From an uncultured Microscilla sp. (GTDB taxonomy: Bacteria; Bacteroidota; Bacteroidia; Cytophagales; Microscillaceae): 32,038 nt of DNA. Below are positions 8,811 to 16,581 of this stretch, piece by piece. Positions within the stretch are counted from its first letter, which is position 1. Every line of letters begins with the position of its first letter. Position numbers and translations under genes: made by a program. The DNA lies in the NCBI RefSeq assembly GCF_947493425.1, contig NZ_CANLRP010000099.1:1-32038 (forward strand), given 5' to 3'. The notes under the pieces were generated by a model. It saw only the letters and a program-made list of their open reading frames with translations, did not search any database and was not told the origin of the DNA.

Positions 8811-9214
8811 ATCCTCACAAAACAATCTGCTAAAAACTAAGTAATTTGTAAAAATAAAGTCTTTGAATTCGGAAAAGCCGTGAGCCAAGTTTAATACAAG
8901 TGTGCAAATTAATATTATACTCAGACAGACAACAAACCGATGACAAAACCCCTCATCAACAAAAACTTAAGTAAATTTTTAATACAAGAGGTAAAGCTAA
9001 AAAGACGTAATTTATTTTTGGAAAGTTACCCAAGCAAATCTACTGAATTTTGTTACAACAATAAACGAATCGGATAGACATTTTATTTAAAGCCTGACAT
9101 TCCTGCATCAGTTCAAATTTTCCTCTGTATATCACCATAAATAAAAAAGCCATTTCACTTATGAATATAAGCAAAATGGCTTTTGAAAAAAATGGCGACA
9201 AATGGGTTTGTTGG
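8811..9214. other. Non-coding stretch between the adaptor gene and the plug gene
   Basis: It contains the leader of the plug gene and the terminator of the adaptor gene (9143-9187). A plus-strand TATTTTTG box at 9013-9020 has no gene to serve and is probably chance in AT-rich DNA. I see nothing else. Confidence 0.5.
9143..9187 (-). terminator. Terminator of the efflux adaptor gene
   Basis: AAAAGCCATTT (9145-9155) pairs with AAAATGGCTTTT (9173-9184) around an 18-base loop. On the minus strand the stem ends in a T-run. It lies about 30 bases after the stop at 9215. Confidence 0.8.
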
Positions 9215-10594
9215 TTATTTTTTACCCATATCATCTTTGTCTGTTTTCTTTACCAGCTCCTTGTCTTTTAGGCGTTTAGATATGACAGCAAAGGGGCCAG
9301 TCACTACCTCTTCACCTTCTTTAAGCCCTTTAAGTATTTCAATGTTTTCAAAATCACTGATACCAGTTTTTACTTTGCGTTTGCTTACTTTTTTAGTGTT
9401 GGCATCATACACAAAAACTACTTCCTGAGGCACGCTTTTTTTCTTTTTTGCATTGTCTTTTGCAGCATTATTTGGTTTACCACGTCCTTGCCTTCCTTTT
9501 TTCTTTTTATCACTGCCTGGCACGCGTGTAGTTACAGCAGCCAAAGGTACCGAAAGCACATTGTTTTTGGTATTGGTTCTTATCTCTACCGAAGCAGTCA
9601 TGCCCGGTCGGAAAGGAGCCATTTTTCTTTTCTTGTTTAACAAATCCTGGTAAGACTCCTGCAAAATTCTCACTTTTACCTTAAACTCAGTCACTGCATC
9701 GGGTGAGGTAGTAGGGTTGGCAGTGTTGGCTATTTCGGTCACCACTCCCTTAAATTTTTTGTTTTGGCTAATATAAGCATCTACCTCTATCACGGCAGTA
9801 TCTTTTAGCTCTACCCTTACAATATCGTTTTCGTTTACATCTACTTGCACTTCCATGTTGTTAAGGTTGGCTATGCGCAACATTTCAGTACCCGCCATTT
9901 GTGCCGTACCCACTACTTTTTCTCCTTTTTCTACATTGAGCTTAGATATGGTGCCGTTTACTGGAGAAAAAACCGACGTTCTCGATAAGTTATCCAGGTT
10001 TTGGGTAACATTTGCTGCGGCACTTTGGGCGTTGTATTTGGTTGCTTCTATGTTTTGTTTGGCAGACGTAAGTTGTTGTTTAGCTACATTAAAGTTGGCT
10101 TCTGCCAATTGGAAATCTGCCTCTGAGATTACCTTTTGTTCATACAGTGTTTTACTCCTTTCAAACTCAAGTTTTAGGCGTTCATATTCTGCTTTACGCT
10201 GATAATAAGCGGCTTCTGCCTGAGCTGTAGCAGCCTTGCGTGAGTTAAGTATGGCTTGTGAGTTGTCGAGTGCTGCCTGCAGGTTATCCGGACGAATCTT
10301 GAGCAAAAGTTGCCCTTTCACTACCGAGTCGCCTTCTTCTACCAGTACTTCTACTATTTCGCCCGACACATCAGGGCTTATTTTTACTTCTATTTCGGGC
10401 TGAATCTTTCCAGAGGCACTTACTTGCTCTACAATGGTTACCTTTTTTGCTTTAGCAGTAAATACCTGGGTCAGCTTTTTCTTGCCAATCAAACCTGTTG
10501 ATCGGGCAACAAAAATCCCTGCTACAATGAGCACAACTGCAATCAGGATGTTTCTGCCCAACCGTGATTTTCTTCTTTTTTTCTTTTTAGACAT
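9215..10594 (-). CDS. HlyD/MacA-type periplasmic adaptor (membrane fusion protein)
   Basis: The protein bridges an inner-membrane transporter and a TolC-type channel. It has a polybasic N-terminus, one membrane segment (about 15-34), a first lipoyl half at about 66-102 (PDVSGEIVEVLVEEGD), a long alpha-helical hairpin at about 105-203, the second lipoyl half with SPVNGTISKLNVEKGE, and beta-barrel and membrane-proximal domains. The arrangement fits the MacA branch that works with ABC permeases. Residues 362-386 are an extra lysine-, arginine- and glycine-rich segment in the membrane-proximal region. The TolC gene lies upstream on the same strand with a 243-base gap. No MacB-like permease or RND pump gene follows, so the inner-membrane partner must be encoded elsewhere. 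Confidence 0.93.
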   Translation of the reverse strand: MSKKKKRRKSRLGRNILIAVVLIVAGIFVARSTGLIGKKKLTQVFTAKAKKVTIVEQVSASGKIQPEIEVKISPDVSGEIVEVLVEEGDSVVKGQLLLKIRPDNLQAALDNSQAILNSRKAATAQAEAAYYQRKAEYERLKLEFERSKTLYEQKVISEADFQLAEANFNVAKQQLTSAKQNIEATKYNAQSAAANVTQNLDNLSRTSVFSPVNGTISKLNVEKGEKVVGTAQMAGTEMLRIANLNNMEVQVDVNENDIVRVELKDTAVIEVDAYISQNKKFKGVVTEIANTANPTTSPDAVTEFKVKVRILQESYQDLLNKKRKMAPFRPGMTASVEIRTNTKNNVLSVPLAAVTTRVPGSDKKKKGRQGRGKPNNAAKDNAKKKKSVPQEVVFVYDANTKKVSKRKVKTGISDFENIEILKGLKEGEEVVTGPFAVISKRLKDKELVKKTDKDDMGKK

Positions 10595-10837
10595 TTTTAA
10601 AGTAAGTAAAGTTTTGGTTTACGCTGATAATTAGAAAGATATTTATAAATATTTGAAAATAAAAAATGAACTCACATTGAGTCATTATTTCTGCTTGAAA
10701 ACTTATGCAATGACAAACTTTCAATCAAAAAGTGACTCCAGGCGAGTTCAAAACTAGCCTTGCCAGTCTTCAAAGTACCAACAAAGCTTTTTATTCTAAG
10801 TAACAGCAAGCTCAAGTTACTATAGTACTTACTGTTT

Positions 10838-12328
10838 TTATTTAAAGTCTAATGGCTTATCCATGTAGAAGTTCAACACCTCAGTACGGAACAAATAGTC
10901 ATACTTAGCCCTGATCATATCAGACTGTGCCCGGTCACGGTCTATCTTGGCAAGGTTAAAATCTACTGAGTTCATAGCGCCGGCATTGAATCTTTTTTTA
11001 GCAATATCAAAAGCCAACTCGCGTGATTCTAACAGCCTTTTTCGGGCTTGATAACTGTTTTGCGATGCCTTGGCATTATTGTAGGCTTGCTCTATGTCTT
11101 GTCTCAACTGGTTTTTTCTGTTTTGTACGGTAAGCTCTGCCTGGCGTTTTTGGATAATACTGGTAGAAATATTTCTATTGACTTGCCCTCCGTTAAAAAT
11201 AGGGATAGAAAGCCTCAAAGATACATATTGAGTGAGGTTGTCAGACAATTGTTGGCCAAAAGTGTAAGGCTGCTCTTCGGTCACATTGACTTGCCTTACC
11301 ACCGCCTGGTTGGTGCCATTTACAAACCCGATAGGAGTTTGAACTACTTCTCCGGTTTCTTGAAACAACCTACCTGCGTCAGAGAACCTTGTTAACATGC
11401 CTGCCCCAAGGGTCAGGGTAGGGTAGCGGTCGGCTTTGGCAATATTGATAGACATTTCGCTGTTTTCTACCGAAAGTAGGGCACTTTTGATTGTAGGTTG
11501 TGACACCTTGGCTATATCAAAAATCTGAGCAGGGGTTTCGTTGTGAGGCTGCGCCACCAGATTTTCTACATCTATCTGTTCTACCTCAAAACTTTCGTTT
11601 GAGGGTAAGTTCATTAATTGCATCAACCTCAGGCGAGCCAGGTTTAAATTATTTTCTGAAGTGACCACCTGTAGCTCATCGTTGGCAAGGGTAGCCCGTA
11701 AATTAATGACTTCATTCTCTGCCACCGACCCTGCTTTGAGCAACTTTTCGGTACGAGTCAATTGCTCTTTGGTAGACGCTACCTGTTGTTGTGCGGCTGT
11801 AAGCAATTCCTTGTTTAATAAAACATCCAGGTAAGAGGTGGCAATGTTTAGTGACACCGTATTGGTGGTTGCTTTTAAGTCTAGTTTGCTTATTTCTATG
11901 TTTTTCAAATCACGTTTTACCGTTTTTTGAAGCCTGCCCCCATTATAAAGTGTTACACTTGCATCCAGGCTAAAGTTATTGGTAAGTACCCTTGTATTGA
12001 TAAATTCGTTGGTAGTAGGGTCAATAGATCGTCCAAAGTTTAAACCCTGAGTTGCTGAAGCATTTACCGAGGGGTAACGCGCCAATTTTGACTGTTTTAC
12101 ATTGTACTCATTGGTTTTAATCGTCAAGGCATTTTGCTTAATGTCTATGTTGTGCTCTATAGCATAATCAATACATTTTTGGATAGACCACCCCGATGAT
12201 TTAGTAGTTTTGTTTTCGGGTTGCCCCTGCGCACGCAGACCAAAAGCACCAAGCATTCCTATGGATAAGAACAGGGCAAATCGCAGGTTTTTACGGGTAA
12301 ATGGGTGTAAATATGACATATTATTCAT
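10838..12328 (-). CDS. TolC-family outer-membrane efflux protein
   Basis: It is a trimeric outer-membrane channel of the TolC/OEP family. A signal peptide ends at LRAQ (about residue 35 from this start). It is followed by the opening pattern WSIQKCIDYAIEHNIDIKQ and two repeats of long helices with barrel strands, including ASVTLYNGGRLQ and LSIPIFNGGQVNRN at equivalent places. The C-terminal half has the usual YNNAKAS...LLESRELAFDIAKKRFNAGAMN pattern. I chose the ATG at 12328, since the longer reading from 12394 places 22 polar residues before the signal peptide; the ATG at 12319 is also possible. It sits 98 bases downstream of the serine dehydratase gene and upstream of the adaptor gene. It probably forms the export pair with the adaptor. 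Confidence 0.93.
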   Translation of the reverse strand: MNNMSYLHPFTRKNLRFALFLSIGMLGAFGLRAQGQPENKTTKSSGWSIQKCIDYAIEHNIDIKQNALTIKTNEYNVKQSKLARYPSVNASATQGLNFGRSIDPTTNEFINTRVLTNNFSLDASVTLYNGGRLQKTVKRDLKNIEISKLDLKATTNTVSLNIATSYLDVLLNKELLTAAQQQVASTKEQLTRTEKLLKAGSVAENEVINLRATLANDELQVVTSENNLNLARLRLMQLMNLPSNESFEVEQIDVENLVAQPHNETPAQIFDIAKVSQPTIKSALLSVENSEMSINIAKADRYPTLTLGAGMLTRFSDAGRLFQETGEVVQTPIGFVNGTNQAVVRQVNVTEEQPYTFGQQLSDNLTQYVSLRLSIPIFNGGQVNRNISTSIIQKRQAELTVQNRKNQLRQDIEQAYNNAKASQNSYQARKRLLESRELAFDIAKKRFNAGAMNSVDFNLAKIDRDRAQSDMIRAKYDYLFRTEVLNFYMDKPLDFK

Positions 12329-12426
12329 TGGAGTTATACAGTTTGTTAAAACAAACAAAATGGTTATATGATTTTGGTCTGTTGCATTAGTCAATCAATT
12401 GCCGAAAAACTTACAACAGAGGTAAA

Positions 12427-13101
12427 TTATTTTGAATAAGGAATATAAATCACGTCGTGGATCCATTCAAGGTGCTGCAAATACTTTAAAGTAATGGGTG
12501 CCACCTCAGAGTCAATTTCTATAAACTGGCAGGCCATATCGTTTTTGCCCTTGCGCGATACATTCATCGTGGCAATATTGCAACCATCTTGTGCCAGTAC
12601 CTGAGCAATAAATGCAATGCTACCCTTTACATCCTGGGCTTTGATTACCAGCGTGTTCATAGAGGCACTAAAGTCTGCCCTGAAGCCATTATAGTTCGCA
12701 ATATTGATTACACCACCCCCCAGGCTTTCTCCGGTCATTTCTACCGATAAATCGCCACGGGTTGCCTGTATCTTCAGGGTATTGGGGTGCATAGTAGAAG
12801 CGTTGCCCACCGACTTAAAGAAAAACTCAAGGCCTTCTTTTTCTGCTTGTTGCAAAGCGTTTTTTATCCGGGCATCGTCTGTATCATAGCCTAACAATCC
12901 TCCAATTACTGCTCGGTCGCTTCCGTGACCTTCATAAGTACGAGCAAACGAATTGTAAAAAGTAATGGTGGCCGATTCGGGTTGACCTCCTAAAAAACTA
13001 TGGGCTACCCGGGCAATTTTTACTACTCCGGCAGTATGCGAGCTGGACGGTCCTATCATTACTGGACCAATCATATCGAAAATACTACTTTTTTGACTCA
13101 T
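12427..13101 (-). CDS. sdaAB: Iron-sulfur L-serine dehydratase, beta subunit
   Basis: The two-chain type L-serine dehydratase deaminates serine to pyruvate. This 224-residue protein matches the beta chain: the N-terminal motif GPSSSHTAG (residues 17-25), YGHGSDRA-like EGHGSDRAVIGGLLG, and a C-terminal ACT domain from about residue 148 with LAQDGCNIATMNVSRKGK. The catalytic 4Fe-4S chain (alpha, SdaAA) is not adjacent on either side, although the two genes are commonly neighbours. The alpha chain presumably lies elsewhere. The start at 13101 begins the conserved region directly. A long non-coding stretch upstream probably holds its control region. Confidence 0.93.
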   Translation of the reverse strand: MSQKSSIFDMIGPVMIGPSSSHTAGVVKIARVAHSFLGGQPESATITFYNSFARTYEGHGSDRAVIGGLLGYDTDDARIKNALQQAEKEGLEFFFKSVGNASTMHPNTLKIQATRGDLSVEMTGESLGGGVINIANYNGFRADFSASMNTLVIKAQDVKGSIAFIAQVLAQDGCNIATMNVSRKGKNDMACQFIEIDSEVAPITLKYLQHLEWIHDVIYIPYSK

Positions 13102-13264
13102 GATTTTTTGTTTGTTGTATCATCACAAAATACACTTTGCCTGGGCTTAAAACAATATCACCTGCTTGGCAACTTCAATACCATTCATTTTATGTGTTTG
13201 ATTATCAGTTGTTTACTAAGGTAGAGTGCCTTTGTTCCTGGGGCGAAGTGTTCAGTTTCTATAC

Positions 13265-13304
13265 ACAAAAATGTACAAAAACGGACACTATCCATACAAA
13301 AATG
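13265..13304. repeat. Three phased 9-bp direct repeats
   Basis: ACAAAAATG, ACAAAAACG and ACAAAAATG begin at 13265, 13275 and 13296. The offsets of 10 and 21 bases place the copies on one face of the helix. They could be regulator sites for sdaAB, but AT-rich chance is possible. Confidence 0.35.
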
Positions 13305-13504
13305 GAAAAAAAACCGGTAATTTGCAATGCAAGGTAGTGTTTTTTACCTAACTTCAAAAAAAAGAACGTTGTATGTTGGTCAGACACTGTAAATAACAGA
13401 ATGGTTGCATTGGGCTTTGGCAGGAGAGAGGCAATAGTAGAAAAACTACAGTGGTGCGATATATTAACTCTCCAATAAATAAGGAATGGTTACGCTTGAG
13501 GGCA

Positions 13505-13540
13505 TCAAAAAAGCCACTTGCACCTTGCGGTGGGTGGCTT
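13505..13540 (-). terminator. Terminator of the pseudouridine synthase gene
   Basis: AAGCCAC (13511-13517) pairs with GTGGCTT (13534-13540), with an inner CACC/GGTG stem between them. On the minus strand a T-run follows. It lies 8 bases after the stop. Confidence 0.8.
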
Positions 13541-13547
13541 ATAATGG

Positions 13548-14300
13548 TTAGTATAAAAAGTCTAAATTTTTGTTTTTAACATCACTAGGGTCATCAAACA
13601 CTAGAAACTGTTCCCAAAATTGGCTTTCAGGTACTCCTGCTACGCATACCAGGGGTTCTTTTTTTACCGGATGCATAAAATACACTCGTCGGGCGTGTAA
13701 GTGAATATTTTTATCTGGATCTTTTCTCGGAAAACCATATTTTATGTCTCCTCTGATAGGGCACCCCATGCTTGCCAATTGCACCCTTATTTGGTGAGGT
13801 CGCCCTGTAATCGGATTCACTTCCAGCAACCAATGATCGTTGAGGTTACCCAATACCTTGTACCTGGTTTCTGCTTTTTGGGCGCCATCTACTGGTTCAT
13901 CGTGGGCAGTTACTATGTTTTTTGCCCCATCTTTTTTGAGCCAGTGTACCAGTTTACCTTCTTCTTCGGCAGGTTTTCTTTTTACTATAGCCCAATAAGT
14001 CTTTTGAATCTTGCGTGTTTTAAAAAGCTGATTCATACGTTCGAGCGCTTTCGACGTACGCGCAAGTATTACTATGCCTGATACGGGGCGGTCTATCCGG
14101 TGTGGAATACCTAAAAACACAGCACCTGGTTTGTCATATTTTTCTTTGATATACTCTTTTACCCAGTCACCCAACGTTTTATCACCCGTTTTGTCTCCCT
14201 GCACTAACATTCCGCCTTTTTTGTTTACAATAATCAGGTGATTATCTTCATACAGCACCTGAAAATGCTTATAATACTTTTCTGCGTCAAATGTTTCCAT
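13548..14300 (-). CDS. RluA-family RNA pseudouridine synthase
   Basis: The enzyme isomerises uridine to pseudouridine in rRNA or tRNA. The catalytic motif is HRIDRPVSG (67-75) with D70 as the nucleophile. The family pattern continues with LYEDNHLIIVNKKGG at the N-terminus, KTYWAIV and GRPHQIRVQLA (about 166-176). There is no N-terminal S4 domain, so it belongs with the short RluA-type members rather than RluC/RluD. At 250 residues it is a normal length for them. Its target nucleotide cannot be told from sequence. It is transcribed alone, with a -7 box 38 bases upstream and a terminator just downstream. Confidence 0.93.
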   Translation of the reverse strand: METFDAEKYYKHFQVLYEDNHLIIVNKKGGMLVQGDKTGDKTLGDWVKEYIKEKYDKPGAVFLGIPHRIDRPVSGIVILARTSKALERMNQLFKTRKIQKTYWAIVKRKPAEEEGKLVHWLKKDGAKNIVTAHDEPVDGAQKAETRYKVLGNLNDHWLLEVNPITGRPHQIRVQLASMGCPIRGDIKYGFPRKDPDKNIHLHARRVYFMHPVKKEPLVCVAGVPESQFWEQFLVFDDPSDVKNKNLDFLY

Positions 14301-14337
14301 CCAATTAAATATTTGATAATTAAAGAGTTATGTTTTG

Positions 14338-14345
14338 CAAAAATA
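14338..14345 (-). promoter_or_regulatory. -7 box of the pseudouridine synthase promoter
   Basis: On the minus strand this reads TATTTTTG, an exact TAnnTTTG match. It would give a leader of about 30 bases before the ATG at 14300. No clear -33 element is visible. Confidence 0.4.
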
Positions 14346-14387
14346 CCATTTTTTTAACTTTAAAACCTGTTTGCAAGGTATATTTCA

Positions 14388-14424
14388 TAAAAAAAGCCAC
14401 ACCGATGGGTATCAATGTGGCTTT
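14388..14424 (-). terminator. Terminator of the beta-barrel gene
   Basis: AAAGCCACA (14393-14401) pairs with TGTGGCTTT (14416-14424), a perfect 9-bp stem with a T-run on the minus strand. It lies 47 bases after the stop. Confidence 0.8.
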
Positions 14425-14470
14425 AAATGCTTTATGCGATGTACTTTCAGCCTTTACAGGCAAATAGTCA

Positions 14471-15295
14471 TTATAAAAATGTAGGGCAAACATATTTTTT
14501 GCCGCCACTTAGTCCAAACCTATAGCTGAGCAGAATTTGTATCTGTAAAGAGCCTGCATCTATACGACGAGGAACCACAAGGTTAGGAGGTGGAGGGTTG
14601 GGGTTAGGGTTGCGGGTAACCACCGGAATGTCTGTGCCTCCGTTGTAATAGGCGAGCTGAGCGTGAAGCGCAAAACGATCAATGATGCGAAAAGACATGC
14701 CCACTCCTGCGGTAAAACTAAAGCCCGATTCATCAGTAAGTGGACGCTCCAGTTGATTGGTGGCCCCTGGGTCGGGGCGACGTGCTATAGGCATTGTCCA
14801 TAAACCCACCCCCATAAACCCATAAGCATCTATCCACTCAGGAATAGCGTAAGCATAACGCAAAAACGAATACTTAAGGCTCAAATTCAAATGATTAGGA
14901 TTAATAGACAGCGAGTCGGCATTAAAGCGGGTATTCATATTATACGAAAGAACAAAGCTTACTGGAATACCTGTATTGCCAAACTCTGCAAAGAAATGCA
15001 AGGGGCGGCGAGCTTCTTTAAAGTTGTTATCATTGGAGCGGTATGTAATAGCAGCTCCTCCGCCTATTTCCAAAAAAGTAACTCCATCGCGCCAGGCACG
15101 GCTTTTTTTACCACGATTGGGCGCCAAAGCGTGATGTAACGTTTTTTGCATTTGTTGGTGCAACACATTTTGTTGTTGCGTAAGTAAGCTATCAGGAATT
15201 TTGGCTTTTGCCGATGAACCAAAAGCAAGTAAAATTGCCACAAGGCAATACAAGCCCTCATGGTAGGAAAGTTTCAGGTGTTTTATATTCATCAT
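14471..15295 (-). CDS. Predicted outer-membrane beta-barrel protein, function unknown
   Basis: A signal peptide is present (hydrophobic stretch then GSSAKA at about residues 26-31), preceded by a polar lead. After a short helical part (about 35-70) the sequence alternates polar and hydrophobic residues in strands that look like an 8-strand barrel: VTFLEIGGGAAITYRS, LHFFAEFGNTG, HLNLSLKYSFLRYAYAI and LQIQILLSYRFGL. A proline/asparagine-rich loop (NPNPNPPPP) sits before the final strand. The end is unusual for a barrel: about ten residues ending in CPTFL follow the last strand instead of an aromatic terminus. The ATG at 15292 is an equally good start. I cannot assign a family. It stands alone with its own terminator. 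Confidence 0.75.
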   Translation of the reverse strand: MMNIKHLKLSYHEGLYCLVAILLAFGSSAKAKIPDSLLTQQQNVLHQQMQKTLHHALAPNRGKKSRAWRDGVTFLEIGGGAAITYRSNDNNFKEARRPLHFFAEFGNTGIPVSFVLSYNMNTRFNADSLSINPNHLNLSLKYSFLRYAYAIPEWIDAYGFMGVGLWTMPIARRPDPGATNQLERPLTDESGFSFTAGVGMSFRIIDRFALHAQLAYYNGGTDIPVVTRNPNPNPPPPNLVVPRRIDAGSLQIQILLSYRFGLSGGKKYVCPTFL

Positions 15296-15376
15296 ATTTG
15301 TGTTTATTTCTATCCAAAAAGGTTGAATAAATTCAATTTTTTAGCCAAGATCAGCTCCAGGATGTATTCGTTCTCT

Positions 15377-15384
15377 CAAATATA
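15377..15384 (-). promoter_or_regulatory. -7 box candidate for the beta-barrel gene
   Basis: On the minus strand this reads TATATTTG, an exact TAnnTTTG match. It would leave a leader of about 75 bases before the start at 15295. Confidence 0.35.
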
Positions 15385-15473
15385 ACGACTAATTGGAGTT
15401 TATAATTTAATAACTGTGAATTTGGCAGATGTACTCAATAAAAATTATTTTCTTTATCAATTGGGTTCAAACA

Positions 15474-15500
15474 TAAAAACCCCTGACAAGTCAGAGGTTT
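15474..15500 (-). terminator. Terminator of the small TPR-like gene
   Basis: AAACCCCTGA and TCAGAGGTTT form a 10-bp stem with one wobble and a 4-base loop. On the minus strand it is followed by TTTTTATG. It lies 36 bases after the stop at 15537. Confidence 0.75.
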
Positions 15501-15536
15501 GATCATTTATATCTAATTGAAAGATTTTGCAGAGTA

Positions 15537-15794
15537 CTAAGATGCCAACGGCAATGGATTGCCTCCTTCGTCTTTCAACTGTTGAGTTGTTCGCCAGTCT
15601 TGACGTGCTTTATCGAGGTCGCCTGTTGCCTTGTATGCACGTCCTCTCATGTAAAATACATAAGTAAGCCGGGCAAGAGATAAGTATTTTCGCTGATTGA
15701 TTACTTCTGTATACACTGTGATTGCTTCTTCGAATTTGCCTGATTCAAACAAGTCTTCTGCCTTGTTAATTAACTCTTCTGTCATTTTCATCAT
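15537..15794 (-). CDS. Small TPR-like protein
   Basis: The product is 85 residues from the ATG at 15794; ATGs at 15791 and 15785 are also possible, and the longer reading from 15827 adds an unlikely lead. Two helix-turn-helix units resemble tetratricopeptide repeats: AEDLFESGKFEEAITVYTEVI, with the characteristic Gly and Ala positions, and MRGRAYKATGDLDKARQDW. There is no signal peptide, so it is probably cytoplasmic. It may be a small adaptor; no partner is indicated by the neighbours. It is transcribed alone, has its own terminator, and diverges from a long non-coding stretch. Confidence 0.75.
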   Translation of the reverse strand: MMKMTEELINKAEDLFESGKFEEAITVYTEVINQRKYLSLARLTYVFYMRGRAYKATGDLDKARQDWRTTQQLKDEGGNPLPLAS

Positions 15795-16173
15795 TTTTTT
15801 AATGTATTGAACCCAAGGTGGGTTCATTCAACTAAACCTTCATTTTGATACTTGGTACTCCGATGTTTTCAAAAAGGTTACAGCGTTTTTTTAGATAATA
15901 TTACATTGACTGAAAAGAGTGGGTTGCAAAAGAAAAAGTTTTTTGTGAAATCTTTGAGTACAAACTCATACAAAGGTTCTTTACTATTACAAACGCCTCG
16001 TTATAAACAGGCGCAAAGAAATTCAAGTAAGATTAACAGGTGTTTTGAAGTAATATTTAATAAATAGGTTAGTAAGTAGTTTTACTTAGGTTAATGTAAG
16101 TACCAATTATTTTTTCATAGAGTTTTGTTCACTTTACAAGTAGTAGACAGAAATAGTAAGTATTCGTAGTTTT

Positions 16174-16207
16174 AAAACCTCGCTCAACAATGAGCGAGGT
16201 TTTTTTA
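16174..16207 (+). terminator. Strong rho-independent terminator without an assigned gene
   Basis: AAACCTCGCTCA and TGAGCGAGGTTT form a perfect 12-bp GC-rich stem with a 4-base loop, followed by a run of T on the plus strand. The T-run on the minus strand is weaker. No gene on the plus strand lies within 8 kb to the left, so it probably ends an unannotated transcript that starts after 15800. Confidence 0.8.
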
Positions 16208-16353
16208 GTATGCTTGGTATTTAGCAGTGTTAAGTGATGAGCAAAATAGAGTAATCTAAATGGATCAAGTTATTTTGGTAGGCTTATTTTTTTCGGTAAT
16301 TTGCGATTTATTAAGTGCGAAAGTCGCTTGCGTCAAGTGTCAAGGGGGGACTC

Positions 16354-16387
16354 TCGATATTATTTTGTCTATTTCAGACAATATCGA
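16354..16387 (+). repeat. Inverted repeat in the leader of the CBM-like gene
   Basis: TCGATATT (16354-16361) and AATATCGA (16380-16387) are perfectly complementary over 8 bp, with a short inner GTC/GAC pairing. It lies about 200 bases before the start at 16582. It may be an operator or an RNA hairpin. Confidence 0.45.
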
Positions 16388-16452
16388 AAATCATAATGTT
16401 GGGTATGTAGTTTTTAAATCCTCCGAGTGCAAGCCCGGCTCAGCATAGCTAA

Positions 16453-16471
16453 TATGTAGACATACTACATA
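16453..16471 (+). repeat. Short palindrome upstream of the CBM-like gene
   Basis: TATGTAG (16453-16459) and CTACATA (16465-16471) are perfect complements around a 5-base spacer. TATGTAG also occurs singly at 16404-16410. The form suggests a binding site for a dimeric regulator 110 bases before the gene. Confidence 0.45.
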
Positions 16472-16581
16472 CAAGTTTTAATTACGCTTTAAGAGTATAT
16501 TTAAATTTTGCTCCTATAAATCAGCTAATTTTTAAACGTACTCTTGGCGAATAGTTCTTAAACACAAAATGTTTTTTATTT

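Larger units (their letters stand above)
13102..13547. other. Non-coding stretch upstream of the serine dehydratase gene
   Basis: It contains three 9-bp direct repeats ACAAAAA(T/C)G at 13265-13273, 13275-13283 and 13296-13304, about 165-200 bases before the sdaAB start. The terminator of the pseudouridine synthase gene lies at its right end. A 25-codon plus-strand ORF at 13401-13478 has no supporting context. Confidence 0.5.
15795..16581. other. Long non-coding stretch with orphan terminator and inverted repeats
   Basis: About 0.8 kb lies between the small TPR gene and the CBM-like gene. ORFs at 15852-16067 (TTG start, no internal ATG) and 16260-16448 have low-complexity, unconvincing products. 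The stretch holds a strong plus-strand terminator at 16174-16207 with no gene before it and an inverted repeat TAAGTA/TACTTA at 16073-16088. Two further inverted repeats lie at 16354-16387 and 16453-16471, ahead of the CBM-like gene. Confidence 0.6.

Noticed and set aside
9013..9020. Plus-strand TATTTTTG box
   Set aside because: Exact -7 match, but no plus-strand gene follows within 7 kb and the sequence is AT-rich.
9040..9234. 64-residue minus-strand ORF overlapping the adaptor terminator
   Set aside because: It contains the terminator hairpin and overlaps the 3' end of the adaptor gene; it is chance.
13401..13478. 25-codon ORF upstream of the pseudouridine synthase terminator
   Set aside because: Too short, no conserved context, and no promoter-like sequence close to it.
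15852..16067. 71-residue plus-strand ORF before the orphan terminator
   Set aside because: It starts with TTG, has no in-frame ATG, and the product has no recognisable domain; a non-coding transcript fits as well.
16260..16448. 62-residue ORF with a hydrophobic start and two CxxC-like cysteines
   Set aside because: It overlaps several inverted repeats, ends in an unlikely sequence, and nothing supports translation; I treat the region as a leader.
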